A DNA stretch of 64,000 nt from the NCBI GenBank assembly GCA_003508835.1, contig PUFA01000082.1, positions 310,001 through 374,000 on the forward strand, given 5' to 3'. The notes below the pieces were generated by a model that did no database searches, was not told where the DNA came from, and saw only the letters and a list, made by a program, of their open reading frames with translations. The first letter of the stretch is position 1, and every line of letters begins with the position of its first letter. This document shows, piece by piece, positions 43,926-55,239 of this stretch. The position numbers and the translations under genes were made by a program. This DNA is from Eonycteris spelaea (taxonomy: Eukaryota; Chordata; Mammalia; Chiroptera; Pteropodidae).

Positions 43926-46034
43926 TTATACTGTATTTTAAGATGTCTCTTAAATTGGTATTCTACATAATCAAATAAATTGAACTATATCTCAGAGGTT
44001 CAAGGTTACTTTTTAAGTAACTATCCTCTCTGATGTGATGAATTAAAGGAGAATACACACATACACACAACACACACATATTCAAACTTACAAAATGGAG
44101 AAGCCAGAGGTTATGATTTGCATTTCAAAATTATTCTTATTTTACAGAAAACTCTGCAGCAAGTCCTCTTACAGCAGAACTTTCCAAAACGAGGTGCCAC
44201 ACAGCACTGTCTAAATTGAACAAAACTGTTTGGCCACTAAAATAAAAAATAATCATAATAATAATGGCAGAATTCCCAATGCATAGGAATACACTTAGAC
44301 GAGTAAATATAATTGTAACCATTTTAATTTTGTCTCCCACGCATTTTTCTTAAACACCTGGTGCTTGTGCCGTTCACCTGCTTCCTGGGGGCGAGTTGAC
44401 AACCAACAAATACACAAGTACCAAACAATTATTAAAGAAAACTCTCAGAAACAACCCATCGCGTCTCACCTGACACAGCCTGATTCATGAGGGTTTTATG
44501 CCAGCGATTTTACATGGTACTCAGATGGCAAAACCGCATCTCCTGCTGAGAATGAGGTCCTGGCTCACGTGCCATCGCTGGATATGTCTCCTCATCGTGC
44601 ATTTGTGCTGGAAGGAGCGTGGGGACTTCCAGGGATGCTGCCGCCCGAATAAGTTTGGGAACAACTGTCCTACCTCCCTATAAACACCCGTCTATTTACA
44701 CCATTGCAACTGTAGACTTTTCAGAAACACATTTATTGTGCGAGATAGTATGTGAAAGAAAGCCCTTCTCGTATTGGTCATTAAAATTGGTCTTCTCATA
44801 GTTATTTTCCTATTGCAGAGCAGTAGCGATACAGCCCAGGAAGGCCCCACTCCCGAGAGACGTGGTGGGGAACCATGCAGAACTCAGGTATGGGGCTGCT
44901 CTGCGTCACTGCCTCTGCTCTGCAGAACAAGGACGTGTCTCAGCAGAGAGAGGGCAGTTGGTGGCAGTGGCCCAGGGGCCAAGCCGGAAACAAAGCCAGA
45001 GCGAATGGAATGTGAAGATGCTCCAGGGATGACTAATGTAGATGCTGGTTGGAAGTTAAGAACCGAGCTTCATTTGTGGATGGAGTCGGCTTTAACCACC
45101 AAACATGTGTCAAACAAAGCAGTCTGGTCAATGAAATGGCTCAGGAGTGAGGAGCGGACCTTGAGTGAAAGGAGGCAGATACCTCCACGAGGGCCCAAGA
45201 GGCACATGTGTAAGTGCAGAGCTGAGGAAAAGCCACCGTGACTTCCAGGAGCCCAAAGACGAACGCTGCCCGGAATGGGCTGCTGCTACCCACGCAGCGG
45301 AGGTGCAGTTTCTCCAAGGTCCTGCCCACCAACTCGCCCTCAGTGCCACCAGCGGCCTCGTCCTGGGGACAGCCTCCCCACGTGGGTGAAGATGGCTCGT
45401 CCCTCAGAGCTGCAGAGCCCTCTTCTCTTCCACTCCCGTGGAGCCCTTGGTGCACGCCAGACTCTGCCTTCCGCTCCCCCATGCGGGCTAGTTCATCACA
45501 GAGCTGTCCTCCCTGCTCCGTTCCATCCGTCTCAGACCGACGGGTCCGGGAAGATGGGCTTTCAGATGCCTTGACTTGACTAAGCCCACAGGTTGGAGCC
45601 CACATGCACCTCTAAGATCACCTGGCAAACAACCTACCTCCAGAGGGACATTGCAGCAGCACAAACAGCGCTTGGGGCTGAGGAGATGCTAATGCAAGTT
45701 AGAACAGAAGATACAAGAAGCTTTTCTGAGGAACATTAGCTTGAACTGGCAAAAGATAAGGGACAAGTGTTCGTGGTAAGGTTCTGGGGGGGCAGGGAGC
45801 TGAGAAAGGATGTCCCATTCCCAGGCTTTTGTAGGTTTATACCTCCCCTCATCAGCCAAGACGGCACTACCAGGTGAGGAGTAAACTGCATTACACTGTG
45901 TTGGAGAAAATATTCGAAAAAGTCTTTAAACCGTTCTATGCACATGTGCCAATTCCATCCTTCTTGCAATACCGTTGTAATGGTTATGACTACTGTAATT
46001 CCTCACTTAAAGTAAATTCCTCACTTAAAGGGGG
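43926..46034. other. Unassigned stretch
   Basis: A (CA)n-like patch lies at 44055-44078. 44.8-45.6 kb is GC-richer and stop-poor on both strands, giving several overlapping frames up to 155 codons, none of a known family. A 17/18-bp tandem duplication (taattcctcacttaaag) spans 45996-46030. Confidence 0.35.
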
Positions 46035-46285
46035 TTGGGAGGATGGATGGAAAAGGTGAAAGGGATTAAGAAGTACAAATTGCCAGTAATAAAAATAGCC
46101 ACGGGGATGTGGAGTACAGCACAGGGAATATAGTCAATAATATTGTAATAATTATGTGTGCTGTTAGGTGGGTACAAGATTCATTGGGGTGATCATTTCC
46201 GAAGGTATATAAATATCTAATTACTATGCTGTACACCTGAAACTAATATAGTGCAGTATGTCAACTGTAATTGAAAAATAAAATG
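46035..46285 (+). mobile_element. L1 3' end, laurasiatherian type
   Basis: Text 'agggattaagaagtacaaat', 'cagggaatatagtcaataat', 'attgtaataattatgtgtgc', 'gctgtacacctgaaactaat' and 'tgtcaactgtaattgaaaaa' with 'taaaat' is an L1 3'UTR and poly(A) end. It is less decayed than most copies here. I associate this end type with Laurasiatheria, especially non-vespertilionid bats. Confidence 0.85.
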
Positions 46286-46309
46286 TTAAACATTCTTTAA
46301 TTTTAATAG

Positions 46310-46432
46310 AAAAATAGATGATGATAGAAAGATAGATAGAGGTAGGTAGGTAGATAGGTAGATAACTAGATAGATGATAGTAGATAGATAGATAGATAGA
46401 TAGATAAATAGATAGACAGACAGATAGAAAGA
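46310..46432. repeat. (GATA)n microsatellite
   Basis: About 120 bases of GATA/GGTA/GACA tetranucleotides with a pure GATA core near 46380-46407. It starts just after the A-rich tail of the L1, a common birthplace for microsatellites. Confidence 0.95.
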
Positions 46433-46436
46433 ATAG

Positions 46437-46615
46437 GTAACATTCACTGAGCACTTTCTATACGACACATACCGTGCTAAGATTTACATACGATAATATT
46501 CCATTTCCTCTCAGATCGACAAGGTAGGCACTGCTCTCTCTCTTTTGCAGATAAGAAAGTTGAGTCTGAGAAAAGTAATCGGCACTGACTCAGAACGAGT
46601 GGCTGTCTGGGGCCG
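46437..46615 (-). repeat. MIR, antisense
   Basis: 'aacattcactgagcactttc', 'accgtgctaagatttacata', 'tgcagataagaaagttgagt' and 'agtaatcggcactgactcag' follow MIR complement order. It abuts the GATA array. Confidence 0.75.
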
Positions 46616-47159
46616 TCCAGCACAACCAGACAGTCTTAGGACGCACGGTGGCCTGTTACGGCTTTTTATGTGTGTCAGTTATGCACAGTACAGCATAACT
46701 GAGACACATAAAACTGCCCCCCCCAACCAATCACTGAGATAAGCTTACGGCATGCTCATGGAAGCTATTCAAGAAAACAGGTGTTTAAAACATTTTAGAA
46801 AGATTTGCTATTTAAAATGATGAAAACAAACTAAATTTGGGTGCACAGAGTAGAGTTCAGTCATCTGGAAAACATGGTTATGCGGAACAGCTCATCCCTG
46901 ATGGTGCTGGACGAATGAAGTGCTACCATGTTGTAATAGAAGTAGCAGGGGCAGCACAAAGGCGATTCATAATATTAGTCAGGCTGCAATGGTTGGACAG
47001 ATCGGTGCAGAAGAGAAGGGAGAATTAGAGAAACATTTGGGAAGTCGTCTGTCTACAAAACAGCTTCAGAGAGACGTGGGCCGCGCAGGCCCAACCCGCC
47101 CCTTCCCACCACCACCAACGGCTCAGAGTGTAATGATGTTTCCAGGTAACATATTTATT
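46616..47159. other. Unassigned stretch
   Basis: No repeat or gene is recognised. A near-palindrome, 'tatgcacagtacagcata', lies near 46679. Confidence 0.35.
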
Positions 47160-47460
47160 TCTTACAACAAACACTTGGCTATTCTCCTCTCATTTCGAAC
47201 CGCCTGCCTCTGGGTTCGTCTGTACCTTGGCGCTGGCAGCATTGGGGAATATATATGGGCTGCAGCCCTGTCTGTGCGCAGGGCAAGGCTGCGGCGAAAG
47301 CAAACGGATTCTCCTTGTCTGGTGTATTGATGCCGTGCAGCAGAAAGCCAATAAGTGCATGACCTCGTTCCACACACGAATACGTCCTTTTAACGGGCTT
47401 TTCCTCTAAGGCAGCAAGTCTGCACTGAGAGGGAGAACGGCATGAATTTTCCTTTTAAGA
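47160..47460. promoter_or_regulatory. Candidate conserved block
   Basis: A repeat-free block with retained CpGs ('tcatttcgaaccgcctgcct', 'gctgcggcgaaagcaaacgg', 'cacacgaatacgtccttt') and few stops. All three minus-strand frames stay open over about 47190-47373. It contains 'ttggcgctggcagc' (NFI-like). It could be regulatory or a short exon; no family is recognised. Confidence 0.25.
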
Positions 47461-48094
47461 AATGTGTAAGACGGGACTCATTTTTTCCAGCCTGGTTTTT
47501 TGTTTGTTTGTTTGTTTTTTGCCTTTTATTTTCTCAATTTCATAAAATACACTTGTGAAAGCGTATCTTTTTTCTTTTTCTTTCTTTTTTTTTTTTTTTG
47601 CACATAATGATATTAGCAAAGCCATCTTACCAAAGGCTCTTCCTTCCTGGGCTGCTGGTTTGGTTCTATCTGCTGCTAGAAATGGACCCCAGACACAAAG
47701 GATTCACCCCAATTCAGATTTCTTATCAGTTGCATTAGAGACACCACATTTCTGCCTGCATATCTGACCTCTTGACTAGATTAGACACATGGATGGACAG
47801 AAAGACAAATAATGAGATGCTACAGGTCAATAACTATTTGCAAGCCAATGCTATAATTAAGAAAGCACGGGTTTGGTTTTTTTGTTTTTGTTTTTGTTTT
47901 TTTTCTCTTATGTAACTCTTGTTTAGGGTTATGTCTAGTGGAGACTGATTTATGCCACAGGGCACCATGAATAAAGCTTTGAAGTAGAGAAGTGTAGCCA
48001 CAAACATTGTGTTTAATTTACACCTATATTAATAGGTCCTTAGCTTACTGTGATTGTCCCTGTGTATAACATGGGATCTATATCTCAGCATTCT
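47461..48094. other. Unassigned stretch with T-rich runs
   Basis: Contains (GTTT)n at 47499-47518, T runs near 47560-47599 and (TTTTTG)n at about 47877-47903. No gene. Confidence 0.4.
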
Positions 48095-48200
48095 GCCTTC
48101 CAACTTACCAGACACCTACTATGTGCCAGGCACTGTGCAGGTTCTGGGCATTCAAAGATGCATGAAAAATGAAAGAAAAGAACCTGCAACTAAAGGGGCG
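48095..48200 (-). repeat. L2 3' end, antisense
   Basis: 'gacacctactatgtgccagg', 'cactgtgcaggttctgggca' and 'ttcaaagatgcatg' are the complement of the L2 3' terminus. Confidence 0.75.
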
Positions 48201-49298
48201 TGCCACACGACAGGGGTTCATGAACACTGTTTTTAAAAACTGTTTGAACACTGTTCTGTGTTTCAAACTGAAAACCACCCCTTTCTCCGTCCACCCATGA
48301 ATCAGTCAAGAACAAAAGGAAATGATTCTGAATTTTTTTCCTTTCTTTCCAAGCACCTTGGGAAGATCCAGGCATGGAGCCAAAAAGGAGGGGGGTTTTA
48401 CTAAGGAAAAAATACCACCCTGTTTGGCTTTGATGAAAAAAGAAAGAGAGAGGGGGGGCACGCAGGCAACTGCATTGTGTATCGAGGCTCGAATGATGTA
48501 TATAGGAAAAGAGTGTTTTTATGGATAACTGCCATGGGCAAAACAGCAGATCTAATCAAAAGCACTACACACGTGGATGTTCCCAGCCTCTGGGAGACGG
48601 GAACTCTAACAACAGCTGGGTTTCTAAGTTTTTCTTCTTCAATTCAGCAGAGGTTAGACAGCATTACAATGCATAAAATATTCCTCACAGCCTCCCTGTC
48701 CTCTAGAAAAAAAAGAAGAAGAAGAAAAAGAAGACTCACCGCTAAGACAAACCATTAATTCTGAATTAATTCCAAACTAATAAAAGTCTCTTATCTCCAT
48801 CACACAGGTGAGTTGTGGTGTGAATATCCATGTGGCTCCATACATATGAGCAGCCAGGAATTGTCACAGCTTTTTCCTCGTTCTTCCTACGAGCACAGGG
48901 AGGGGAGTTCTTGGCATTGGGAAACAAGAACGCCAGGATAAATTACCCCTTCATCTTCTCTCTACCCTCCTCCATTTCCCCACCTCCGGCCTCTGTTTCC
49001 TGTCAGAGACAGATGTTACCTTGATAAACCCACACTAGGAATAAGCAGTAACCAGGAGGCCGTGGTAGCTCTCGCCCCTCTACAGGGCGCTGTGCATGCC
49101 AGACTCAGGATACCTCACCAAGGTCCCTTTTCTCTTCTCACTTCCTGAAACACTTACTTCATTCCCCACCCCCCCGGCAGAGATTCCAAACCTCCCTCTC
49201 CAGTCCCAACTTTTTCTCTGTGCATCATTCCTGCTTTTCTGTTGGCCAAACGTTGAACACCTGGATGTCCTATTGCCTCCTCAAAATCACTGCATCTC
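48201..49298. other. Unassigned stretch
   Basis: No gene or repeat family is recognised. A GAA-rich patch (gaagaagaagaaaaagaaga) occurs at about 48715-48733. Confidence 0.35.
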
Positions 49299-49631
49299 TG
49301 CTGTGGACTTAATTGTTTGTGTGCCCCCGGAATTGATATGTTAAAGCCCTAACCTCCGATGTGATGGTATTTGAAGGTGGGGTCTTGGGGAGTAATTGGG
49401 TCACGGGGTGGAGTCCTCAGGATGGGGTTAGTGCCCTTATAGAAGAGACCCCAAAGAGCGTGGTTGCCTTCTTTCCACCAGATGAGGACACAATGAGAAG
49501 AGGGCTCTCGCTGAAGCCTGGCCATGCCGGCACCCTAAACTCAGACTTCCGGCCTCCAGAACTGCAAAGAAGAAATGTTGTTTGTTTATAAGCCACCTGG
49601 TCCATGGTCTTTTGCAGCCCAACCTAAGACA
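49299..49631 (+). mobile_element. MaLR LTR, MLT1/MST-like
   Basis: TG start at 49299 (tgctgtggactt). Then 'gtgcccccggaattgatatg', 'ttaaagccctaacctccgat', 'gtgatggtatttgaaggtgg', 'ggttagtgcccttatagaag', 'ccggcctccagaactgcaaa', 'tttataagccacctggtcca' and a CA end in 'cctaagaca'. It is a full-length solo LTR, better preserved than most. Confidence 0.93.
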
Positions 49632-51214
49632 ATAATAACACATCGCCTTGTTTCTCTATCAATAATGCTATAGTCTTCCCAGCCCATAACACCTGGAAAA
49701 TCAGGCATCTTCTCTCTTCTCTTCCCATGTCTACCCAGGCACAAAATACTGACACTTTTATTTGTGTCTCACCTTCTACTACTAGAAATGCAACTCCGGC
49801 TCAAATCTGTGTTCTCTCTGGAGGAATATAACAGCCTTGCATTAGGCCGTAAGCTCTGTGAGAACGGGGGATTCTGTGTCCTAGAATCGTCCTTTAGAAA
49901 TGACAATCACCTTCCCATAATCTTCCCTCTTAACTTCACAAAAAATACACAACTACGAAATTGTAGTTTATGTGTTCTTTGGGCCAGATCAAATTCTTAG
50001 TCAGGGCTTTCTTTCCCCAATAATTACCTCCACAGGCAGAAAAAGGAGAAAGATATGCATTTATTCTCTCCTGCCCTTTTCACTGCTTTCGATTCTTATT
50101 TTCTGGTCACATCTAAAACGACTACTGCCCTCTCCCCAAGCTTAGCAGAATATAAAGTAACAACTTGATAAATATTTCTCGAATGAATCCCCCTAGCCAA
50201 GAAACAACCTCTTGTTTATTTTTTCCATGCTCAGTATCCTCCAAGTGGCCTGAAATGTTGATAGTGCTAACCACTGACCACAGCTCTCGTTTAGAGCAGC
50301 TGCCTCCAATAGAGGCTACCATAGTCCCTTCCCACAGAGCAGCCAAGGGACCCAGGGGCTGCAAAAGCAGAGAATGGTAAGAGCAGAAACAAAGAGGCTC
50401 AGCCCCATGTCTGCCTGGATTCAAGGCAGAGCTACCCTTGCGTCCCATTGGCTCTACAAGGAAGTAATCCTGAGTGGGTCTCCCGACGGCCTGGGCTCTC
50501 CAGAACCTTTCTCCTTTAATTTTGCACGTCACCTGGAGTCTGTTTTTTCTAACCACCACTGGCCAGATTAGAGGGGCCTGTTGGGCCTTCGGTTGTCCTA
50601 AAGGCAGTGGTAGCTGGGTCATCCACAATGCATCGGAGACCAGTAGATTCAAAGCAAAGTTGTACTGTCCATTCCTTTTTCCCAGCTTGGTCGTGAGCAC
50701 CCAGCAGAACAAAGAAGCCTCGGCTTCTCTGGTGCAATGGCATGACCCCTACCGAAAGGGTAAACTCAGAAATCCTTCTGGCGAGGGGGAAAACGCCTCC
50801 ACAGGCTGACGGTACTGGGACACCCAGAGCCAAGACAATGGGCTCTGCCACTAAGTCTTTCCGTAGAACTACGAAGCCAGGACAATTTCCTTTTGTGACT
50901 CTGCAGCACCAATCATTGTCAACCCCTTTGTTTGTGGTCCGTTGGAATGCTGTGCATTATGAACCGGTGGTCTCCAGAACATGGCGGCTCCCGATGGCAC
51001 ACACCTCTGCGGCCTTTATCACCAAGTCTTCCCATAAGCCAGTGAGGCCCCTTCCACTTCTCCAATGCGGTACTTGGTCTGCATCTATGACTTCATTATC
51101 TAGCCTACGTTAATTTGATTCACCACAGATCGGGCCAACTGAAAATTGTCAACTCAGAGAAATTCTTTGCAGTTCCTCTGATATATGTCTGAAGGGAATA
51201 ACAATCTGTCACTT
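49632..51214. other. Unassigned stretch; possible L2 scrap
   Basis: A short L2-like word lies near 49848 ('taagctctgtgagaacgggg'). 50.1-50.85 kb is stop-poor on both strands, including the longest open frame of the window (minus strand, 50122-50712, 196 codons). I see no known domain or splice structure in it. Confidence 0.3.
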
Positions 51215-51290
51215 TTAGGCCAGGCGCTTGATTTCTCTGGGCCTCGGTTTGGTTTCCTCGTGAATAAAAAACGAGGGAGGGAGGTAAATT
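51215..51290 (+). repeat. MIR scrap
   Basis: 'aggccaggcgcttgatttct' and 'ctgggcctcggtttggtttc', then 'ctcgtgaataaaa', parallels 'gggcaagttacttaacctctctgtgcctcagtttcctcatctgtaaaa'. Confidence 0.65.
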
Positions 51291-51294
51291 ACGG

Positions 51295-51490
51295 TTGGGG
51301 GCTTTTAACCTCGGCTGCATATCAGAATCATCTGGGGAACTTGTAAACCAACCATGAGGCCTGGGCCTCTTCCTCCCAGACCAATTAAGTTAGAATCTGG
51401 GGGGTGGGGCAGAGGCCAAAGACCTAGTATTTTTTTTAAAAGCTCCCCAGGGATCCTAACATTCAGCCAACATTGGGGAACAACCACCAG
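51295..51490. mobile_element. MER5-type hAT MITE
   Basis: Palindromic MER5 layout: 'catatcagaatcatctgggg' and 'aacttgtaaa' on the left, 'ttaagttagaatctgggggg' in the centre, and 'aaaagctccccagggatcct' on the right. It follows the MIR scrap directly. Confidence 0.8.
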
Positions 51491-51914
51491 ATTAGACAAT
51501 CTCTCGGATTACTTCAGCGCAGACCTCACTTCACTCAGCAAGGCCCCCAGGATGTGCTGTGAACAGCTGTGCTGGATGTTGAGAACCGTCTCTAACAATG
51601 GCTCGCTCTGGAGAGGCAGGAAGCCATGAGATTAACTCACCAGTGATGGCTTATTGTCCAAAGTAAAAACTTCAGTTACCATCAAAACGGCCTCTTCTGA
51701 GGCTTAATGTGTCCATGGAGAGGACAGGATTGGAGATCTTAAGGATTTTTCCTGGACTTTCAATTTGCCAAGCAATACCCGGAAAAGACAGTCATGGACC
51801 TGTTGTGGAAGGCAGCCCAGCCTTTTCTAGGTCACCCCACACCCTCACTGCAAAGGCTAACGTGCCCAGCCTGCCTTAAACCCCACCTCTCCTATCTGCT
51901 TTCTCCCTGGTCCT
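51491..51914. other. Unassigned stretch
   Basis: No repeat or gene is recognised. Confidence 0.4.
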
Positions 51915-52145
51915 AGTCACTCATCCAATAAATATTTATTAAGTGCCCACTAATTCATTGAGGCATAGTTCCAGGCCCTGGGAATATGTCAAGAAAGAGA
52001 AGCAGACAAAAAAAAGTGAGCAGGGTGAGGGTGATGAGACATGCTAGGAGAAGCAGCAGGGGGTCGAGGTGAAACACTAAGGTGGTCAGGCGAGGCCTCC
52101 TTGACAAGGTGACGTGCATGCAAAAACGTGAAAGATGTCACGTTC
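51915..52145 (-). repeat. L2 3' region, antisense
   Basis: 'catccaataaatatttatta', 'agtgcccactaattcattga', 'cagacaaaaaaaagtgagca', 'aaggtggtcaggcgaggcct' and 'ccttgacaaggtgacgtgca' are the L2 3' end in complement order. Confidence 0.85.
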
Positions 52146-52189
52146 TCCTCTCAATCCTGCTCTACAGCACTGTTCCACACAGAATTAGA

Positions 52190-52305
52190 CATGGCCTCGC
52201 ACTGTGATTGTTTCATACGTTGTCATTTCCTCCATTAAATTCTCTGAATCTACTTAGAACAGAACACATAGTAGGCACTGAGTAAGAAACGTTTCTGATA
52301 GAGGA
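52190..52305 (+). repeat. L2 3' end
   Basis: 'catttcctccattaaattct', then 'cttagaacagaacacatagt' and 'aggcactgagtaagaaacg', is an L2 3' end on the plus strand. It lies tail to tail with the previous antisense copy. Confidence 0.55.
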
Positions 52306-52434
52306 AACAAAGCAGGTATAAGACCCCAAAAGGAGTGTCTTAGCTTATTATCTGCAACACGATCCATTCCTCTCATGAGCACACCCGGAAGGTTTTCGGT
52401 CCCACTTTTAGGTCAAGCGGGCTTAATCTCATAG

Positions 52435-52620
52435 CGCCATAGCATTTCAGAATAGAAAGAGACCTCACAAATCATCTACATCCCTTATTTTATAGGTGAG
52501 GAGCCGGTGGCCTGAACGTCTGAGATTCTCCCAAGTGGGCCAGTGGCAGACATTCCCCCAAAGGTCACACTGCAGCTGAATGAGCTGTCACTGCCACTTA
52601 GGAGCACCAGCGGCTGAGGC
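52435..52620 (-). repeat. Ancient MIR-related repeat
   Basis: 'agagacctcacaaatcatct', 'cttattttataggtgaggag' and 'gggccagtggcaga' match an old SINE-like repeat ('agggaccttagagatcatct … catttacagatgagga … cagtggcagagc'). The family is not resolved. Confidence 0.55.
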
Positions 52621-53100
52621 ACCAGCCAGGGCCACCCTCCCCGACGCGGAGACTACTTAAAACAAGTGCCGACCTACAGAGCCACGGTGGATCTGAGGGC
52701 AGCACGAAACGCCCCCGCACGCACGCCCCGGACCGCCCTGCGCTCTCCACCGCACCCGAGCTCCCTTTCAATTCTCTTCAAATCCAGAAATTTGGCCCAA
52801 TCAATTTACGGAGCAGGGTTTTTCAGAGTGTGCTGCGTTTTTCTGCACTCCGACTGCTTGGGCCTTGGCTTTGCTCTCAAAGAAGACGGAGCCCGTAATC
52901 ATGGCTTTCAATGAGCGGTGAATTTATAAAACCGAAAACTACCGTAGTCTTTTTAACGTTTGTTAACCCATGCCCCTTCTGATGAGCACGAAATCACACA
53001 CTCCTTTAGTGGGCATTAAAGTTGCAGTATAAACAACAAACCATAGCTAAATACAAAACAGTAATCTTTTAAATGCATTTGTATCTTGAAAAATACTTCC
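52621..53100. promoter_or_regulatory. Candidate regulatory block with CpG patch
   Basis: 52621-52760 is CpG-rich ('ccccgacgcggagactactt', 'cgcccccgcacgcacgcccc'). The AT-rich part that follows has developmental-factor-like words: 'ggcccaatcaatttacggag', 'cccgtaatcatggctttcaa', 'ggtgaatttataaaaccgaa' and 'tttttaacgtttgttaaccc'. It is repeat-free with retained CpGs. Conservation was not tested. Confidence 0.33.
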
Positions 53101-53639
53101 ACTTAACAACCATGTAATATTAATATGAACACTAAGTCTGCTTCCTTACTTGCCCCCAGCTTGTTTAAGAAGAAATAGTCAGATTTTTTTTTTTCCATTT
53201 TCCAAATAAAAAAATACCACAATATTGACAGTGCTTTTCCAGAACGACATAGGGTCTTATTATTAGGTGTTAACAAGGGAAGGCAAAACTGTATTTTAAA
53301 CTATGATGACCTAAGACTTAAAGGATGCCAGAAAACAGCAGTTTTTGGAGTGAGCACACGGCTTGGAATCAGGCACCACGTTTTTAATTCAGATAATAGG
53401 GGCACTTGGCAGGGACAGATTGCCGTGTCGGCCTGATTTGACTCTACAATCACAAGATCTGAAACCCCCACCTAATTCCCGAGATTAGTGAGATCTTAGG
53501 GTCTGTCCCCAGCACCATCCGTGTCCTGAGTGGAAGAAGGATGAATGGAAGCCGAATACTATGTGCGTTAGCTTTAAAAAAAAAAAAAGAAAAGGTGTAT
53601 GTGTCTGCAGTGTGCCGGAGGCTCACAATAGAACCTCAA
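53101..53639. other. Unassigned stretch
   Basis: T and A runs (53185-53193, 53576-53588) and otherwise plain sequence. Confidence 0.4.
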
Positions 53640-53980
53640 ATAACAGCCAAGCAGGGAAATAGCAGGGGCCTGTAGTTTCATCCCTCGGAGGAAAAATCAT
53701 GATATTGTCAAGTAGTGAGAAAAATAGAAAATTGAAAATGTTACCAAGAAGAAAGTCGGAATGAACGGCAGACTGTATTACGCTTTGTTGTCCTTTGTAT
53801 TCAGAGATAATGCGCTTGATGGTGGTTGTCCTCTGAGCCTGAGAATGTGGCCTAAATACCGTCGGGAAACTCAGGAGTCTTTTCCATGCTCCATAAATTG
53901 TTCCATGGTTTGCTGCTGCCTTGTGACTATTTGTTCTTCTGACTCTTTGATTCGTTAACCTGAAACCTTCGGTCCAATGG
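53640..53980. promoter_or_regulatory. Candidate conserved block
   Basis: A repeat-free block with 'aaaaatcatgatattgtcaa', 'attacgctttgttgtccttt' (SOX-like), 'agataatgcgcttgatggtg', 'ccataaattgttccatggtt' (SOX-like) and 'tctttgattcgttaacct'. Texture resembles a conserved non-coding element. Confidence 0.28.
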
Positions 53981-54239
53981 GAGGGTGTTACTGCCTTCCT
54001 GCCCGTGTGGGATGATTGGCTCACAATTGTGGTTTAACGGAAATTGACGCTACAAAAAAATAGGTTGGAAAGCCACTCTTGCTGGAGGAGGAACATGTCT
54101 CACTCCTCCTCCCAATCACCCAGGAAATAGTGGAGCATGATAATGGTGCTACAGTGCACTGAGTAGAGAGCATGGGCCACGTGTCCAGTCCTGGAGTCCG
54201 GCCCAAATGAAATGCTGAGCTTCAGAGAAGAGTCGCCCC
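53981..54239. other. Unassigned stretch
   Basis: No repeat or gene is recognised. Confidence 0.4.
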
Positions 54240-54430
54240 AGCCACAGTTGCCACTTACTTATCCAGCACCTATACCAGGAGATTTACATACATTACCTGA
54301 TTTAATTCTCATGACAACCATGCCACATAAGGATGATAACCTTCATTTCCAGACGGGGACACTGAGGTCCAGAACAATTAAGTTATTTGTCAAGGGTCAA
54401 AAAGTTAATGAGGAGGCCTTCCAGTTTCCA
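54240..54430 (-). repeat. MIR, antisense
   Basis: 'cttatccagcacctatacca', 'acatacattacctgatttaa', 'ttctcatgacaaccatgcca' and 'ttccagacggggacactgag' then 'ttatttgtcaagggtcaaaa' follow MIR complement order. Confidence 0.88.
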
Positions 54431-55239
54431 GTCTGGCTTATAAGGAACTTAAAGTCGCCACTGTTCCAACAAGTAAAAAGCTGAACGACCTGAAAAATCC
54501 ACAATTCTTCTTAGATCCATCACAGAATTGAGGTTACATGTCAAACCGCTGTCCCCAAAATTGGAGAGACAGACAAACAAAGACAGAGAATCACAACTTA
54601 CCCCAGGAGACACCCATGAGCAGAAACCGATACCAGAAACAGGGGCAGAGTAGGAAAACCTGATCTGTAATTGAGGAGTTGGTGGAGGCTCAGTGTGGAC
54701 AAACCTTGAAGTTAAAAACTTCAGGTGGACCCAGTCTTAAGAGTGCACCCACACTTCATGAGTTTTACCTCCAGGAGCTGCACCTGATACTCATGGTGAA
54801 TAGCAGAGAAAAATCCCCTAGCTTCCAGCAGGAAGAGGGGAAAAGGAACCATTTTGAAATGTGCCAGGGCATTCTGTTCTGCTTAGTAAGACCTGCCCTC
54901 AGGAGAAACAGTTTCACCAGGACCTAATCAATCAGGTGTTATCAAAGCCCAACTGACCTGGGTGAAGGGAAATACCCAACCTCACACCCCTCAGCTGTTC
55001 TATCCCCCTTAAGAGAGTTAAAAAACTGAGGTGCATGGGTGAAGTTTACAGTCCAGGATGCGGGCTCACCAAAAAAAAAATGTAAAATGAGACCTATAGA
55101 ACCATCCCCTCCCCTCACGCCCTATGACCACATTTCTAAATGCCTATTTAGTGCATTCCTTTTACCCAATATATCATGTCCAACTTTCAACAACAACAAA
55201 ATTATGAGGCATTTTAAAACGCAAAGACACAGTTTGGAG

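Noticed and set aside
44774..45605. Overlapping frames of 113-155 codons on both strands
   Set aside because: A GC-rich, stop-poor stretch. No family is recognised and frames are mutually overlapping, as expected by chance.
46310..46432. Possible CRISPR-like or satellite array
   Set aside because: It is a simple GATA tetranucleotide microsatellite with no spacers.
50122..50712. 196-codon minus-strand open frame, the longest in the window
   Set aside because: No family, domain, signal or splice context is recognised. The opposite strand is also stop-poor here, so GC composition explains it well enough.
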